From Marinobacter xestospongiae (GTDB lineage: Bacteria > Pseudomonadota > Gammaproteobacteria > Pseudomonadales > Oleiphilaceae): a DNA stretch of 64,000 bases. Positions 19,163 through 28,729 of this stretch are shown piece after piece; positions within the stretch are counted from its first letter, which is position 1; the number at the start of each line of letters is the position of its first letter. The position numbers and the translations under genes are program-made. Under the pieces are notes generated by a model. That model searched no databases. It saw nothing but the letters and a program-made list of their open reading frames with translations, and had not been told where the DNA came from. The DNA lies in contig NZ_JAKZAK010000004.1 of assembly GCF_023156385.1 (NCBI RefSeq), positions 62,001 to 126,000 on the forward strand, in the 5' to 3' direction.

Positions 19163-22100
19163 TCAGGCCTCTGCCAGCGCGGCCGCCTCTTCCACATCCA
19201 CCGACACCAACCGGGAGCATCCCGGCTCATGCATGGTCACCCCCATCAACTGGTCCGCCATCTCCATGGCGATCTTGTTGTGGGAGATGTAGATAAACTG
19301 TACATGCTGAGACATCTCTTTGACCATATTGGCGTAACGACCCACGTTGGCATCGTCCAGCGGCGCATCCACCTCATCCAGCATACAGAACGGTGCCGGA
19401 TTGAGCTGGAAGATGGAAAACACCAGGGCGATGGCGGTCAGCGCCTTCTCACCACCGGACAGCAGATGGATGGTGCTGTTTTTCTTGCCGGGAGGGCGGG
19501 CCATGATGGCCACACCGGTTTCCAGCAGGTCCTCACCGGTCAGTTCCAGATAGGCGTTGCCTCCCCCAAAGACCTTGGGAAACAAGGCCTGCAAACCACC
19601 ATTGACCTGATCGAAGGTCTCCTTGAAACGCTGGCGGGTCTCCCGGTCGATCTTGCGGATGGCATTGTCGAGGGTTTCCAGCGCTTCCATCAGGTCTTCA
19701 TGCTGGCTGTCGAGGTAGGTCTTGCGCTCACTCTGAACCTGGTACTCCTCAATCGCGGCGAGGTTGATGGCACCCAGGCGCTGGATGCGGGCGGCAATTT
19801 TCTCCAGCTCCTCGGCCCAGTCCTTTTCAGTGGCCTCCTCCGGCATCGCCTCAAGCACATCCCGCAGCCGGACATTGAGCTCCTGCAGCTGTTCCACATG
19901 GTTGCCGGCACGGATTTCCAGCGCCTGGCTTTCCATCTTCAGTTTTTCCAGCTGCCCGCGAACGTCCTGGATTCGGTGCTCCGCTCCACCACGGCCCTGC
20001 TCTTTCTCCCGCACTTCCCGGTCGATGTCTTCCAGCGCATCCCGGGCCCGGGAAAGCTTTTCTTCCTCTGCCAGGCGCCGCTCCAACAGGCCTTCCAGCT
20101 GCATCTGCAGGTCTTCCAGCGGCTCTTCGGCGCTCTCCCGGGTTTCCCGCAGCACGTCCACCCGCTCTTCCAGGCGCTCCTTCTGCATCTGCATCCGCTC
20201 GATGGTCTGCTTCAGGCCGTCCCGCTGGCTGTGCAGGGACTGCAACTGCAGTTGCAACTGGTGGGCGTGATCCCGGTCGTGACGGGCATCCTGACGTAAC
20301 CGGTCGAGGTTTTCCCGCAGCCGGTCGCGCTGTTCCAGCAGGCGCTCTTTTTCCTCGTCACTGTCTTCGCTCTCGGCCAGGGCCAGTTGCCATTCCTCGC
20401 GCTGCTCATCAAGCTGTTCGCGCTGTAGCACCTGCTGCTCGGCGACGTCTTCGATGTCGTCCCGGATGCGCTGCAGGCGGGCATCGATCTGTTCACTGCG
20501 GGCCCGCAGGGCGCTGATCTGTGATGCCAGACCGGAGCGCTCCCGGTCGGCGTCCGCCAGACTGGCCTGAGCCTCCTCGCGTTCGGCTTCCATCCGCTCC
20601 TGGGCTTCCTGGGCCTGCAGCAGGCGCTCTTCGCCATCCGCCAGAGCGGTCTCGGCCAGATCAAAGTCCGACTGCAGCTGCTCCAGTTTGTTCTGGCGCT
20701 CCAGTACCCCCATCTGGCCGGCATCGGAGTCCGGCATGCGCAGCCAGTGGCGAGCCAGCCAGATGCCCTCCCGGGTGACGATGGACTCTCCCGGCGGCAG
20801 TTGATCACGCTGTTGCAGTGCCTGCTCCAGGGAGTCGGCAGTGCGGATCGCCGCCAGCATGGTGGTCAGGCCACCGGCCTGGCCAACCTGATCCAGCAGG
20901 GAGCCTGGCCTGGCACCGGCGTCTGCGTCGGTGGTGACCAGGGCCACGCCTTTGGGCGCACCGGCTAACGCCTGCTCCAGGGCGCTCATATCAGCCACGC
21001 TGACCGCCTGGCTGAACTGCCCCAGAACCTGCTCAACGGCAAATTCCCACCCTGGTGTGATGGACAGCTGTTGCGCCATCCGCGGCAGATCAATCAGCCC
21101 ATGCTCGGTCAGCCACTGCTGGAGTGGCTCATCGCCGCTGCCAAGCTGCTCATCCAACAGCGCCTGCTGGGAATCCAGCGTGGCCCGAAGGGTCTGGGCA
21201 CGCTGGCGCTGCTCCACCACCACCTGGTCGGCGTCCCGCAACTGCTGACGGACCTGCTGGTAGCGATCGTTGATGCTTTCGATCCGTTCGGCGGCCTCTT
21301 CCCGCTGCATCAGCAGGGTCTCTTCCTGTTCCTGCAGCAACTCCAGCTCTTCCCGGTCAAGCTGACCTTCCAGCAGTGTCTGCTCTTCGCTCAGGCGTTG
21401 CTGTCGCTGGCGCAGCTGCTCGATGGCATCTTCCAGTGAGCGAATGCGCGACTGCGCCAGCTCCGCCTGCCGCCGGGCATCGGAGGACCGGGCACTGAAC
21501 GCCTCCCACCCCTGCTGCCACTCGGCCATGGCCTCTTCCGCCTGCTGCAACTGCTCGCCGGATTCCTCGGAGCGCATCGACAAGGCTTCCTGCTCCGGCT
21601 CCAGCATGTCAATTTCTTCCTGAATGCCGGTCAGCTTGGCTTCGTCCTGTTCCAGTTCACGGGTCAGCTCGCGCTGGTTGGCGAGCGCCTGATCCAGTTC
21701 GGTTGCCGCCTGGCGACCGCGTTCGCGCTGATGCTCCAGGCTCTGTTCAATGCGGGCAATGTCGGCGCCGGCCTCATAGTAGCGGGCCTGGGCCTTGTTG
21801 AAGTGTTCGGTGCGCTCGTGATGACTCTCCCGCAACGATTCCAGGGAGGACTCCAGGCTCACCCGCTCCGTCAACAGCCGTTCCAGTTCCAGTTCGGTTT
21901 CGCTGATCTTGCCGCGCCAGGTCTGCAGGTCGCTATCCAGTGACTGCCATCGCAACGCCGTCAGTTCGGCTTTCTTCTGCCGCTCTTCCTGTTTGTAGGC
22001 TTTGTACTTTTCCGCTGACTGGGCCTGGCGCTTGAGGTGCTGAAGCTGACGATCCAGCTCCTCCCGCAGGTCCGTCAGACGCTCAAGGTTCTCCTGGGTG

Positions 22101-22657
22101 CGGCGGATACGGTTCTCGGTTTCACGACGACGCTCCTTGTACTTGGAGATACCGGCCGCTTCCTCGATGTAAACCCGCAGCTCCTCAGGCTTGGCCTCTA
22201 TCAGGCGCGAGATCATGCCCTGCTCGATAATGGCGTAACTGCGAGGCCCCAGCCCGGTGCCCAGGAACAGATCGGTGATATCGCGACGCCGGCATTTGGA
22301 GCCGTTGAGGAAATACTCGGACTGGCCCTCCCGGGAGACCCGGCGTTTGACGGAGATTTCAGCGAACTGCGCAAACTCCCCCGGTGCCGAACCATCGCCG
22401 TTGTCGAACACCAGTTCGATCGACGCCTGACCCACGGGTTTGCGGGCACTGGAGCCGTTGAAGATCACGTCTGTCATGGATTCGCCGCGGAGGTACTTGG
22501 CGGAACTCTCGCCCATAACCCAGCGCACGGCGTCGATGATGTTGGACTTGCCACAGCCGTTTGGCCCGACCACGGCGGTCATGTTGGTCGGGAACGGTAC
22601 CGTGGTCGGGTCCACGAAGGATTTGAAACCAGCCAGTTTGATCGATTTGAGGCGCAT
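19163..22657 (-). CDS. smc: Chromosome segregation protein SMC
   Basis: This is the ATPase core of the SMC-ScpAB condensin. The 1164 residues are of typical size. Walker A is GPNGCGKS at 31-38. Two long coiled coils rich in Glu, Gln and Arg flank a hinge (~500-640; LPRMAQQLSITPGWEFAVEQ). The ABC signature LLSGGEKALTAIAL and Walker B FCMLDEVDAPLDDANV are near the C-terminus. Its partners scpA and scpB are also in the window, about 4 kb away and likely in a separate transcript. zipA is immediately downstream, a common gammaproteobacterial order. Confidence 0.97.
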   Translation of the reverse strand: MRLKSIKLAGFKSFVDPTTVPFPTNMTAVVGPNGCGKSNIIDAVRWVMGESSAKYLRGESMTDVIFNGSSARKPVGQASIELVFDNGDGSAPGEFAQFAEISVKRRVSREGQSEYFLNGSKCRRRDITDLFLGTGLGPRSYAIIEQGMISRLIEAKPEELRVYIEEAAGISKYKERRRETENRIRRTQENLERLTDLREELDRQLQHLKRQAQSAEKYKAYKQEERQKKAELTALRWQSLDSDLQTWRGKISETELELERLLTERVSLESSLESLRESHHERTEHFNKAQARYYEAGADIARIEQSLEHQRERGRQAATELDQALANQRELTRELEQDEAKLTGIQEEIDMLEPEQEALSMRSEESGEQLQQAEEAMAEWQQGWEAFSARSSDARRQAELAQSRIRSLEDAIEQLRQRQQRLSEEQTLLEGQLDREELELLQEQEETLLMQREEAAERIESINDRYQQVRQQLRDADQVVVEQRQRAQTLRATLDSQQALLDEQLGSGDEPLQQWLTEHGLIDLPRMAQQLSITPGWEFAVEQVLGQFSQAVSVADMSALEQALAGAPKGVALVTTDADAGARPGSLLDQVGQAGGLTTMLAAIRTADSLEQALQQRDQLPPGESIVTREGIWLARHWLRMPDSDAGQMGVLERQNKLEQLQSDFDLAETALADGEERLLQAQEAQERMEAEREEAQASLADADRERSGLASQISALRARSEQIDARLQRIRDDIEDVAEQQVLQREQLDEQREEWQLALAESEDSDEEKERLLEQRDRLRENLDRLRQDARHDRDHAHQLQLQLQSLHSQRDGLKQTIERMQMQKERLEERVDVLRETRESAEEPLEDLQMQLEGLLERRLAEEEKLSRARDALEDIDREVREKEQGRGGAEHRIQDVRGQLEKLKMESQALEIRAGNHVEQLQELNVRLRDVLEAMPEEATEKDWAEELEKIAARIQRLGAINLAAIEEYQVQSERKTYLDSQHEDLMEALETLDNAIRKIDRETRQRFKETFDQVNGGLQALFPKVFGGGNAYLELTGEDLLETGVAIMARPPGKKNSTIHLLSGGEKALTAIALVFSIFQLNPAPFCMLDEVDAPLDDANVGRYANMVKEMSQHVQFIYISHNKIAMEMADQLMGVTMHEPGCSRLVSVDVEEAAALAEA

Positions 22658-22719
22658 GTCGGTAGTCTTCGTTCTCTAGGCGAGTCAGGCAACCGGTGGC
22701 AGGCCGGTCGTGGGCCGGT

Positions 22720-23406
22720 TCAGGCGGTCGTTTCCTGTTCCAGAATGGCCAGTACCTGGCGGCGCTGGTGCTCACCAAAACGGCGAATGGCCGCATCCAG
22801 CGCATCGGCATCGCCCTGCTGCACAGCAACCGTCAGTTCCTGCAGGAACTGCTGGGTATTGTCGGTGCCCCCCTGGTATCCCTCCATGGCCACGTAGTAG
22901 GTGCGGCTGATGGCAGGACGGAAGTTCTCCAGGGTTTCCTCCAGAAAGGGGTTGTCCACCAGGCCATAGGCATAGCGCATCAGCCCGAAGCCGGCGTCCA
23001 CCACGCGGCGGATACCGTCATCATCCGACGGCCCGGCAGTCTGTTTCAGGGTGCGCTGAAGCTCATCCATGGCCGCAAACAGGCCGGCCAGGTCTTCCGC
23101 CGACCACTGCTCCAGCACCTTGCGGCCCAGCATGCACAGCAACTCGATATAGATGTCATACAGACTGTTGACCAGAGAGGGTGTCAGCCGGGACACCACC
23201 GCTCCCCGACGCGGAAAGATCTCCACCAGGTAGCGACGTTCAAGAATCAGCAGCGCCTCACGCACCGAGCCGCGACTGACATCCAGCTCACCGGCAACCT
23301 TGAGTTCCTGAACCCGCTCACCCGGCGCCAGCACACCGGTAATAATGCGCTGGCCAAGATGTTGGGCGATCTGTTCGGAAAGACTTTCCGGTGCCTGGAA
23401 CTGCAT
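22720..23406 (-). CDS. GntR/FadR-type transcriptional regulator
   Basis: From the ATG at 23406 the protein has 228 residues. An N-terminal winged helix (QIAQHLGQRIITGVLAPGER, then LDVSRGSVREALLILERR) is followed by an all-helical FCD-type effector domain. The DNA-binding region is typical of the FadR/FCD branch of GntR regulators, whose ligands are usually organic acids or fatty acyl compounds. I cannot identify the ligand or target. It lies 62 bases before smc in the same direction and could share a transcript. An orthologous position beside smc in Pseudomonas supports a conserved housekeeping context (from memory). Confidence 0.85.
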   Translation of the reverse strand: MQFQAPESLSEQIAQHLGQRIITGVLAPGERVQELKVAGELDVSRGSVREALLILERRYLVEIFPRRGAVVSRLTPSLVNSLYDIYIELLCMLGRKVLEQWSAEDLAGLFAAMDELQRTLKQTAGPSDDDGIRRVVDAGFGLMRYAYGLVDNPFLEETLENFRPAISRTYYVAMEGYQGGTDNTQQFLQELTVAVQQGDADALDAAIRRFGEHQRRQVLAILEQETTA

Positions 23407-23750
23407 GGGTCTGAACGCTGTCCTTTGAATAATTGGCCAACCCGGTTGGCGGGCGTCATGTTTTTGCCGGATGCCGGCGAAACCAGCTCCGATAGTGGGC
23501 GGCAAGTGTACCACAGCCAGGTTTCGGCCCCAGTGCCTGGGGCAATTTTTCCGCCGGCAAGACTGGCGTCGGTTTTCTGCCACCCTGCTCCGGCAATGTG
23601 CCGCCGGTTTTGCGTCAAATAACCGTCAACCGCCCCTGAAAATCCTTGGAAGCCTATCAATACCCGGACTTACCAGGCTGATAATAATGCCTTATTTGGT
23701 ACTGGCACAAAGTCTGCTTTAACAGGAGCAGATCACTTCGAGGATGTACC
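23407..23750. other. Intergenic region between GntR regulator and GGDEF gene
   Basis: This 344-base divergent spacer holds a sigma-54-like promoter at 23703-23718 for the rightward diguanylate cyclase. The part near 23410-23640 shows no gene, repeat or RNA I can support. Confidence 0.45.
23703..23718 (+). promoter_or_regulatory. Sigma-54 (RpoN) promoter candidate for the diguanylate cyclase
   Basis: TGGCAC at 23703-23708, five bases, then CTGCT at 23714-23718. The invariant GG (-24) and GC (-12) have the exact 10-base spacing, and only one base departs from TGGCAC-N5-TTGCT. The predicted start falls about 20 bases before the ATG at 23751. No enhancer-binding-protein site was identified. Confidence 0.65.
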
Positions 23751-24683
23751 ATGTCGAGCAAACACACCCCCAGCATTGCCCGTATCAGCAAGGCCACGGA
23801 CCAATTGGCCAACTTGCGGCAAGCCACCACGGAATGGCAGCAGAGCGACAACCCCCTGCTCCGTTTGAGTCGGCGCCTGGGGACCACCCTGATCCTGGAT
23901 CAGCAGGTGGCGATGTTTGCCGACAGCCTCAAGGAGCTGGTCGAGTATGACCAACTGACTTACCGGCACCGCATCGGCCGTCAGGAGATGGTGTTCAGCA
24001 TCGGTCTCGGTGGCCAGCACCACTGCGAGTACCGCCTCAACCTGGAAGGCGAAAGCTACGGTCTGATCACCATCAACCGCCGCCGTCGTTTTGCCGAAGA
24101 GGAGCTGGCCGCCATCGAGCAGCTGCTGTCGGTGGCAATCTGCCCGATCCGCAACGCCTGCCAGTTTGCCGCCATGCAGCAAACCGCCCTGACCGACGCC
24201 CTGACCCGCGTACCCAACAAGCGGGCGCTGGACGAGTCACTGCTGAAGGCCTGCTCCAGCGGCGACCGCCACGGCGAAGAGTACAGCCTGATTCTGTGCG
24301 ATCTGGACCACTTCAAACGGGTGAACGACACCCACGGCCACATCATTGGCGATCACCTGTTGCAGGAAGCCGCCGCGCAGATTGAACAGGCCATCCGCGG
24401 CTCTGACGGCCTCTTCCGCTTCGGCGGCGAGGAATTCGCCATCCTGCTGCCCCACACCACCGAGAACGATGCCCGTCTGGTCGCCGAGCGCATCCGCGCC
24501 CGGGTATCGAGTTTCTCACTCAATTGCGGCGAACAGAACGTTGCCATTACCTGCAGCCTGGGGGTCGCCACCCGCCAGAAAGGCGAAGACACGGAACAGT
24601 GGCAGGCACGGGCCGACGAGGCGCTCTATCGCGCCAAATCCCGCGGCCGCAACCAGACCCGGGTGTCGGACCGCATTATCTGA
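23751..24683 (+). CDS. Diguanylate cyclase (GGDEF domain)
   Basis: This enzyme makes cyclic-di-GMP from two GTP. The 310-residue soluble protein has an N-terminal ~140-residue sensory region that looks GAF-like (YGLITINRRRRFAEEELAAI is a typical end of that fold), then a GGDEF domain starting at LTDALTRVPNKRAL. The active site is GGEEF at 225-229. An intact product-inhibition I-site RGSD at 216-219 lies exactly five residues upstream, so an active, feedback-controlled cyclase is expected. There is no EAL domain. It follows a sigma-54-like promoter and ends one base before the convergent rluB stop. Confidence 0.93.
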   Translation: MSSKHTPSIARISKATDQLANLRQATTEWQQSDNPLLRLSRRLGTTLILDQQVAMFADSLKELVEYDQLTYRHRIGRQEMVFSIGLGGQHHCEYRLNLEGESYGLITINRRRRFAEEELAAIEQLLSVAICPIRNACQFAAMQQTALTDALTRVPNKRALDESLLKACSSGDRHGEEYSLILCDLDHFKRVNDTHGHIIGDHLLQEAAAQIEQAIRGSDGLFRFGGEEFAILLPHTTENDARLVAERIRARVSSFSLNCGEQNVAITCSLGVATRQKGEDTEQWQARADEALYRAKSRGRNQTRVSDRII

Positions 24684-24684
24684 G

Positions 24685-25647
24685 CTAGCGCGGCTTGCGA
24701 CTGGGCTTGCCCCGACCCTTGCCGCCCTCTTTAGCGGACGACGGCCGGGTACCGCTGACCTGCCACTTAGCGCCGCTACGACGGGCAGACTTGGGCGGCT
24801 GCTTCCGGCGCTGGCGATCCTGGGCGGCCTTCTCCCCCGGCGTTTTGGCCGGAATCGCCACCGACTCCAGACCCACCGAGCGACTGAGGTCGTCTACCGC
24901 CTTCTGACCGGCTTCTTCCCAACGCCCCACGGACAACCGGCTGGGCAGGAAGATCGGTCCATAGCGCACCCGCTTCAGGCGACTGACTCTCACCCCCTGG
25001 GATTCCCACAGGCGTCGCACCTCCCGGTTACGCCCTTCCATCAGGGTGACGTGGAACCAGCGATTCAGCCCGCTGCCACCGGCTTCGGCAATGTCGCTGA
25101 AGCGGGCCATACCGTCTTCCAGCAACACCCCCTCCTTGAGTCGCGCAATCATCGCTTCATCCACTTCCCCGAAAATACGTACGGCGTATTCCCGGTCGAT
25201 TTCGTGGGATGGGTGCATCAGGCGATTGGCCAGCTCACCATCGGTGGTGAACAGCATCAGCCCGGTAGTGTTGATGTCGAGCCGGCCTACCGCGATCCAG
25301 CGCTGGTCCTTCAGTCTCGGCAACCGGTCAAACACCGTCGGCCGGCCTTCCGGGTCCTGACGCGAGGTGACTTCGCCCTCGGGCTTGTTGTAGACCAGCA
25401 CCCGGCGGGTCACTTCCGCGGCGGAACTGAGATCCACCCGCCGACCGTCAAGCTCGACCCGGTCTTCGGTGGTGGCCTTCTGGCCGGTGATGGCCGCCTC
25501 GCCGTTGACCTTGATGCGGCCCTCGGCGATCCAGGACTCGATTTCCCGACGGGAACCCAGGCCGGCTCGGGCCAACAGTTTCTGCAGCCGCTCCGGGCCG
25601 GTAGTGGCCGGTTCAGCAGCCTTGGGCCGGGAATGTTGTGATGACAT
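24685..25647 (-). CDS. rluB: 23S rRNA pseudouridine synthase RluB
   Basis: RluB makes pseudouridine 2605 in 23S rRNA. The protein is 320 residues. It has an N-terminal S4 RNA-binding domain ([20 protein letters not shown]), then the RsuA/RluB catalytic domain with the Asp-bearing motif [18 protein letters not shown], plus [16 protein letters not shown] basic Lys/Arg/Ser-rich C-terminal tail of ~65 residues, common in RluB, probably binds RNA. It follows scpB on the same strand (75-base gap), the frequent scpA-scpB-rluB arrangement. Confidence 0.94.
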   Translation of the reverse strand: MSSQHSRPKAAEPATTGPERLQKLLARAGLGSRREIESWIAEGRIKVNGEAAITGQKATTEDRVELDGRRVDLSSAAEVTRRVLVYNKPEGEVTSRQDPEGRPTVFDRLPRLKDQRWIAVGRLDINTTGLMLFTTDGELANRLMHPSHEIDREYAVRIFGEVDEAMIARLKEGVLLEDGMARFSDIAEAGGSGLNRWFHVTLMEGRNREVRRLWESQGVRVSRLKRVRYGPIFLPSRLSVGRWEEAGQKAVDDLSRSVGLESVAIPAKTPGEKAAQDRQRRKQPPKSARRSGAKWQVSGTRPSSAKEGGKGRGKPSRKPR

Positions 25648-25722
25648 GAATCGTTACCTTCGTCGATCGGGCCGGGGCGACATTGCCCCGGCGGTGGTAG
25701 TCAGTATGATTGCGGCGGGCGA

Positions 25723-26391
25723 TCAGTGCAGCGTCGGGTCTGGCTCTGCGGTGCCGGCACCCGGTTCATTGGCCGCCTGATCCGGAGCGTCCCCGGCGGC
25801 GGCATCAAACTGGATCTCGCCCTGCATGTTGCGTTCGATCTCCCGACCGATGTCTTCCAGATCCCGCACCTCGGACAGGGGCGGTAACTGATCCAGACTG
25901 CGGAGATTGAAATAGTCCAGAAACTGGCGGGTGGTGGCGTACATCGCCGGTCGACCGGGCACATCCCGATGACCCACCACGCGAACCCATTCCCGCTCCA
26001 TCAGCGTTCGCACAATGTTGCTGCTGACGGTAACCCCCCGGATTTCCTCTATCTCGCCCCGGGTGATGGGCTGGCGGTAGGCAATCAACGCCAGGGTTTC
26101 CAGCAGGGCCCGGGTATAGCGCTGCGGTTTTTCCTCAAACAGCCGTGCAACCCACGGCGCGTACTCTTCCCGCACCTGCAGACGGTAGCCACTGGCCACC
26201 CTGCGCAGCTCGAAGCCGCGGCCCTCACAGGCCTCTTCCAGCCGCGCCAGTGCATGCTCCAGGGCCTGCCGCGTGGGACGGTCGTTCTCGGGGAACAACG
26301 CCACCAGCTGATCCATGGACAGCGGCTTGCCGGCTGCCAGCAGGGCCGCTTCGACAATGGCCTGCAGCCGTTGGATGATTTCTTCAGTCAT
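25723..26391 (-). CDS. scpB: Segregation and condensation protein ScpB
   Basis: ScpB is the dimeric winged-helix kite subunit of the SMC-ScpAB complex. From the ATG at 26391 it has 222 residues. Typical segments are IVEAALLAAGKPLSMDQLVALF, RYTRALLETLALIAYRQPI (the most conserved stretch) and TRGEIEEIRGVTVSSNIVRTL. A Pro/Ala/Glu-rich tail follows residue ~190. It starts 25 bases after the scpA stop and is followed by rluB. The frame is open 17 codons upstream, but that start would overlap the scpA end. Confidence 0.94.
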   Translation of the reverse strand: MTEEIIQRLQAIVEAALLAAGKPLSMDQLVALFPENDRPTRQALEHALARLEEACEGRGFELRRVASGYRLQVREEYAPWVARLFEEKPQRYTRALLETLALIAYRQPITRGEIEEIRGVTVSSNIVRTLMEREWVRVVGHRDVPGRPAMYATTRQFLDYFNLRSLDQLPPLSEVRDLEDIGREIERNMQGEIQFDAAAGDAPDQAANEPGAGTAEPDPTLH

Positions 26392-26416
26392 AGCTCTTGG
26401 ATCGTCTGTCGGGCGG

Positions 26417-27259
26417 CTAGTCCACCGCCCTCGCCCGTACATGAATGGGGCCCAGCACCTCGGCCTGGACCACCTCGATCAGCTGCTCCTTGACCAGCTC
26501 CAGCGTCGCCAGGAAGGTCACCACCACTCCAAGCCGGCCTTCTTCCGGGGTAAACAGCGCCTCGAAGCTGACAAAGCGCTCGCCACTGAGCGCCGAGAGG
26601 ATTGCCGACATGCGCTCCCGGGTGGACAGCTTCTCCCGTTCGACCTGGTGGCTGGTGAACAGGTCCGCCCGTTTCAGCACACCCTGCAACGCCAGCAGCA
26701 TCTCCCTCATCTCCACATCGGGATGAGGCTGGCTGCTGGGCAGCTTGGGCAGCGCCGCCGAGCCGGAAAAGGTATCCCGCTCCTGCCTGGGAAGCTGGTC
26801 AATGTCTTCCGCTGCCTTCTTGAAACGCTCGTACTGCTGCAGGCGGCGGATCAGCTCGGCACGGGGGTCCAGCTCTTCCTCGTCTTCACTCTCCTGGCGA
26901 GGCAACAGCATCCGTGACTTGATCTCCGCCAGGGTCGCCGCCATGACCAGGTATTCCGCCGCCAGCTCAAAGCGCATGGCCTCCACCACCTCGATGTATT
27001 CCATGTACTGGCGGGTGATTTCGCTGACATCGATATCGAGGATGTCCATGTTCTGCCGCCGAATCAGGTACAGCAGCAGATCCAGAGGCCCTTCGAACGC
27101 CTCCAGGAACACCGCCAGCGCATCCGGCGGAATGTAGAGATCCTTGGGAAGGTCGACCAGCGGTTTGCCGGCCACCAGTGCCACGGCATCTGACGCCTCC
27201 GCCGCTTCCGGCTCGGCGCCTGCCGCTGCACTGTGCTCACTGGCCAGCTCTTCAGTCAT
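26417..27259 (-). CDS. scpA: Segregation and condensation protein ScpA
   Basis: ScpA is the kleisin that bridges the SMC heads. The 280 residues have an Ala/Glu-rich N-terminal extension of ~35, then the kleisin signature FEGPLDLLLYLIRRQNMDIL, EYLVMAATLAEIKSRMLLP, and a C-terminal winged helix ending in FLATLELVKEQLIEVVQAE. It is 24 bases downstream of trpS and followed by scpB; trpS-scpA-scpB-rluB probably form one transcript. Confidence 0.95.
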   Translation of the reverse strand: MTEELASEHSAAAGAEPEAAEASDAVALVAGKPLVDLPKDLYIPPDALAVFLEAFEGPLDLLLYLIRRQNMDILDIDVSEITRQYMEYIEVVEAMRFELAAEYLVMAATLAEIKSRMLLPRQESEDEEELDPRAELIRRLQQYERFKKAAEDIDQLPRQERDTFSGSAALPKLPSSQPHPDVEMREMLLALQGVLKRADLFTSHQVEREKLSTRERMSAILSALSGERFVSFEALFTPEEGRLGVVVTFLATLELVKEQLIEVVQAEVLGPIHVRARAVD

Positions 27260-27283
27260 GGGGTATCCAGGTTGAAAAATCGG

Positions 27284-28498
27284 TTAGCGGTAACTCAGGC
27301 CCATGGCCGTGCGCACCTCTTCAAGGGTATCGCGGGCGGCGTCCCGCGCCTGCTCGCAGCCTTCCTCAATGATTGAGCGCACCAGATCCGGACTGTCTTC
27401 GTACTCACGCGCCCGCTCATGCAGCGGCCGCTGCTCCTCGACAATGGCGTCGATCAGTGGCTTCTTGCAATCGAGACAGCCGATACCGGCACTGCGACAG
27501 CCCTGCTGTACCCACGCCTGGGTGGATTCATCGGAGTAGACACCGTGCAATCCCCACACCGGGCATTTCTCCGGCTCCCCCGGATCGGTGCGCCGCACCC
27601 GCTGCGGGTCGGTCTGCATGGTGCGGATCTTCTGCGCAACGGCGTCGGGCTCTTCTCTCAGACCGATGGTGTTGCCGTAGGACTTGGACATCTTCTGGCC
27701 GTCCAGCCCCGGCATTTTGGATTCCGGCGTCAGCAATGGCTGAGGTTCCGGCAAAATCACCTTCCCGCCACCCTCAATATAGCCATACAGGCGCTCCCGG
27801 TCGCCCAGGGATATGTTCTGTTGCTCTTTAAGCAGCGCACGGGCGGTGTCCAGCGCCTCCAGATCGCCCTCTTCCTGATAGCGTTTCTTGAGATTCCGGT
27901 AGAGCTTGGCGTTTTTCTTGCCCATCTTGACGATGGCACTCTCCGCCTGCTCCTCAAACCCCGGCTCACGGCCGTACAGGTGATTGAACCGTCGGGCGAC
28001 TTCCCGGGTAATCTCAACGTGGGACACCTGATCCGCGCCAACCGGCACTCTGCCGGCCCGGTACATCAGGATGTCGGCGCTCTGCAGCAGCGGGTAGCCC
28101 AGGAAACCGTAGGTGGCCAAATCCTTCTCACGAAGCTTTTCCTGCTGGTCCTTGTAGGTGGGCACCCGTTCCAGCCAACCCAGCGGGGTGATCATCGACA
28201 GCAACAGGTGCAGTTCGGCGTGTTCAGGCACTTTCGACTGGATAAACAGGGTGGACGAGCCAGGATTGACGCCGGCCGCCAACCAGTCGATCACCATATC
28301 CCAGACGCTGTTCTCGATCGATTCGGGGTTGTCGTAATTGGTCGTCAGCGCGTGCCAGTCCGCAACAAAGAAAAAGCACTCATACTCATGCTGGAGCTTG
28401 ACCCAGTTCTTCAGCACACCATGGTAATGACCAAGGTGCAGTTTGCCGGTCGGACGCATTCCTGACAGCACACGTTGCTGGGAATCAACAGAACTCAA
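27284..28498 (-). CDS. trpS: Tryptophan-tRNA ligase TrpS
   Basis: This class I aminoacyl-tRNA synthetase charges tRNA-Trp. The 404 residues contain the HIGH-type motif GKLHLGHYHG at ~18 and the KMSKS loop DGQKMSKSYGNT at ~240. It is the long proteobacterial form with an insertion before KMSKS and a C-terminal DCKKPLIDAIVEEQ segment. The start codon is TTG, with AAGGAG eight bases upstream; the ATG at 28503 is out of frame. It leads the trpS-scpA-scpB-rluB group. Confidence 0.95.
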   Translation of the reverse strand: MSSVDSQQRVLSGMRPTGKLHLGHYHGVLKNWVKLQHEYECFFFVADWHALTTNYDNPESIENSVWDMVIDWLAAGVNPGSSTLFIQSKVPEHAELHLLLSMITPLGWLERVPTYKDQQEKLREKDLATYGFLGYPLLQSADILMYRAGRVPVGADQVSHVEITREVARRFNHLYGREPGFEEQAESAIVKMGKKNAKLYRNLKKRYQEEGDLEALDTARALLKEQQNISLGDRERLYGYIEGGGKVILPEPQPLLTPESKMPGLDGQKMSKSYGNTIGLREEPDAVAQKIRTMQTDPQRVRRTDPGEPEKCPVWGLHGVYSDESTQAWVQQGCRSAGIGCLDCKKPLIDAIVEEQRPLHERAREYEDSPDLVRSIIEEGCEQARDAARDTLEEVRTAMGLSYR

Positions 28499-28670
28499 TG
28501 CATGGACTCCTTACATTTCGGGATCTTGGCGAAACAGCGGACGAACAGTCAGCACTTCTTGCTGCCATCTTACTGGATCGGGCCTGGAAAAAGGCAGACC
28601 GACCATTATAGACGGTTGTATGCGCGAGGTTAACGCCGGCACGCCCATGAAGGAACCCCAGAAAGCAGAA

Positions 28671-28707
28671 AACCCCCGCAGTCCGGGCCAGCCGGGCTGC
28701 GGGGGTT
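28671..28707 (-). terminator. Rho-independent terminator after sucD
   Basis: An 11-bp perfect stem, AACCCCCGCAG at 28671-28681 with CTGCGGGGGTT at 28697-28707, has a small inner CCGG/CCGG stem. On the minus strand the hairpin is followed by TTTTCTG when part of the A:T base is counted. It lies 22 bases past the sucD stop and ends the TCA operon. Confidence 0.8.
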
Positions 28708-28729
28708 TCTGGTCAGTGCACCGACGCTG

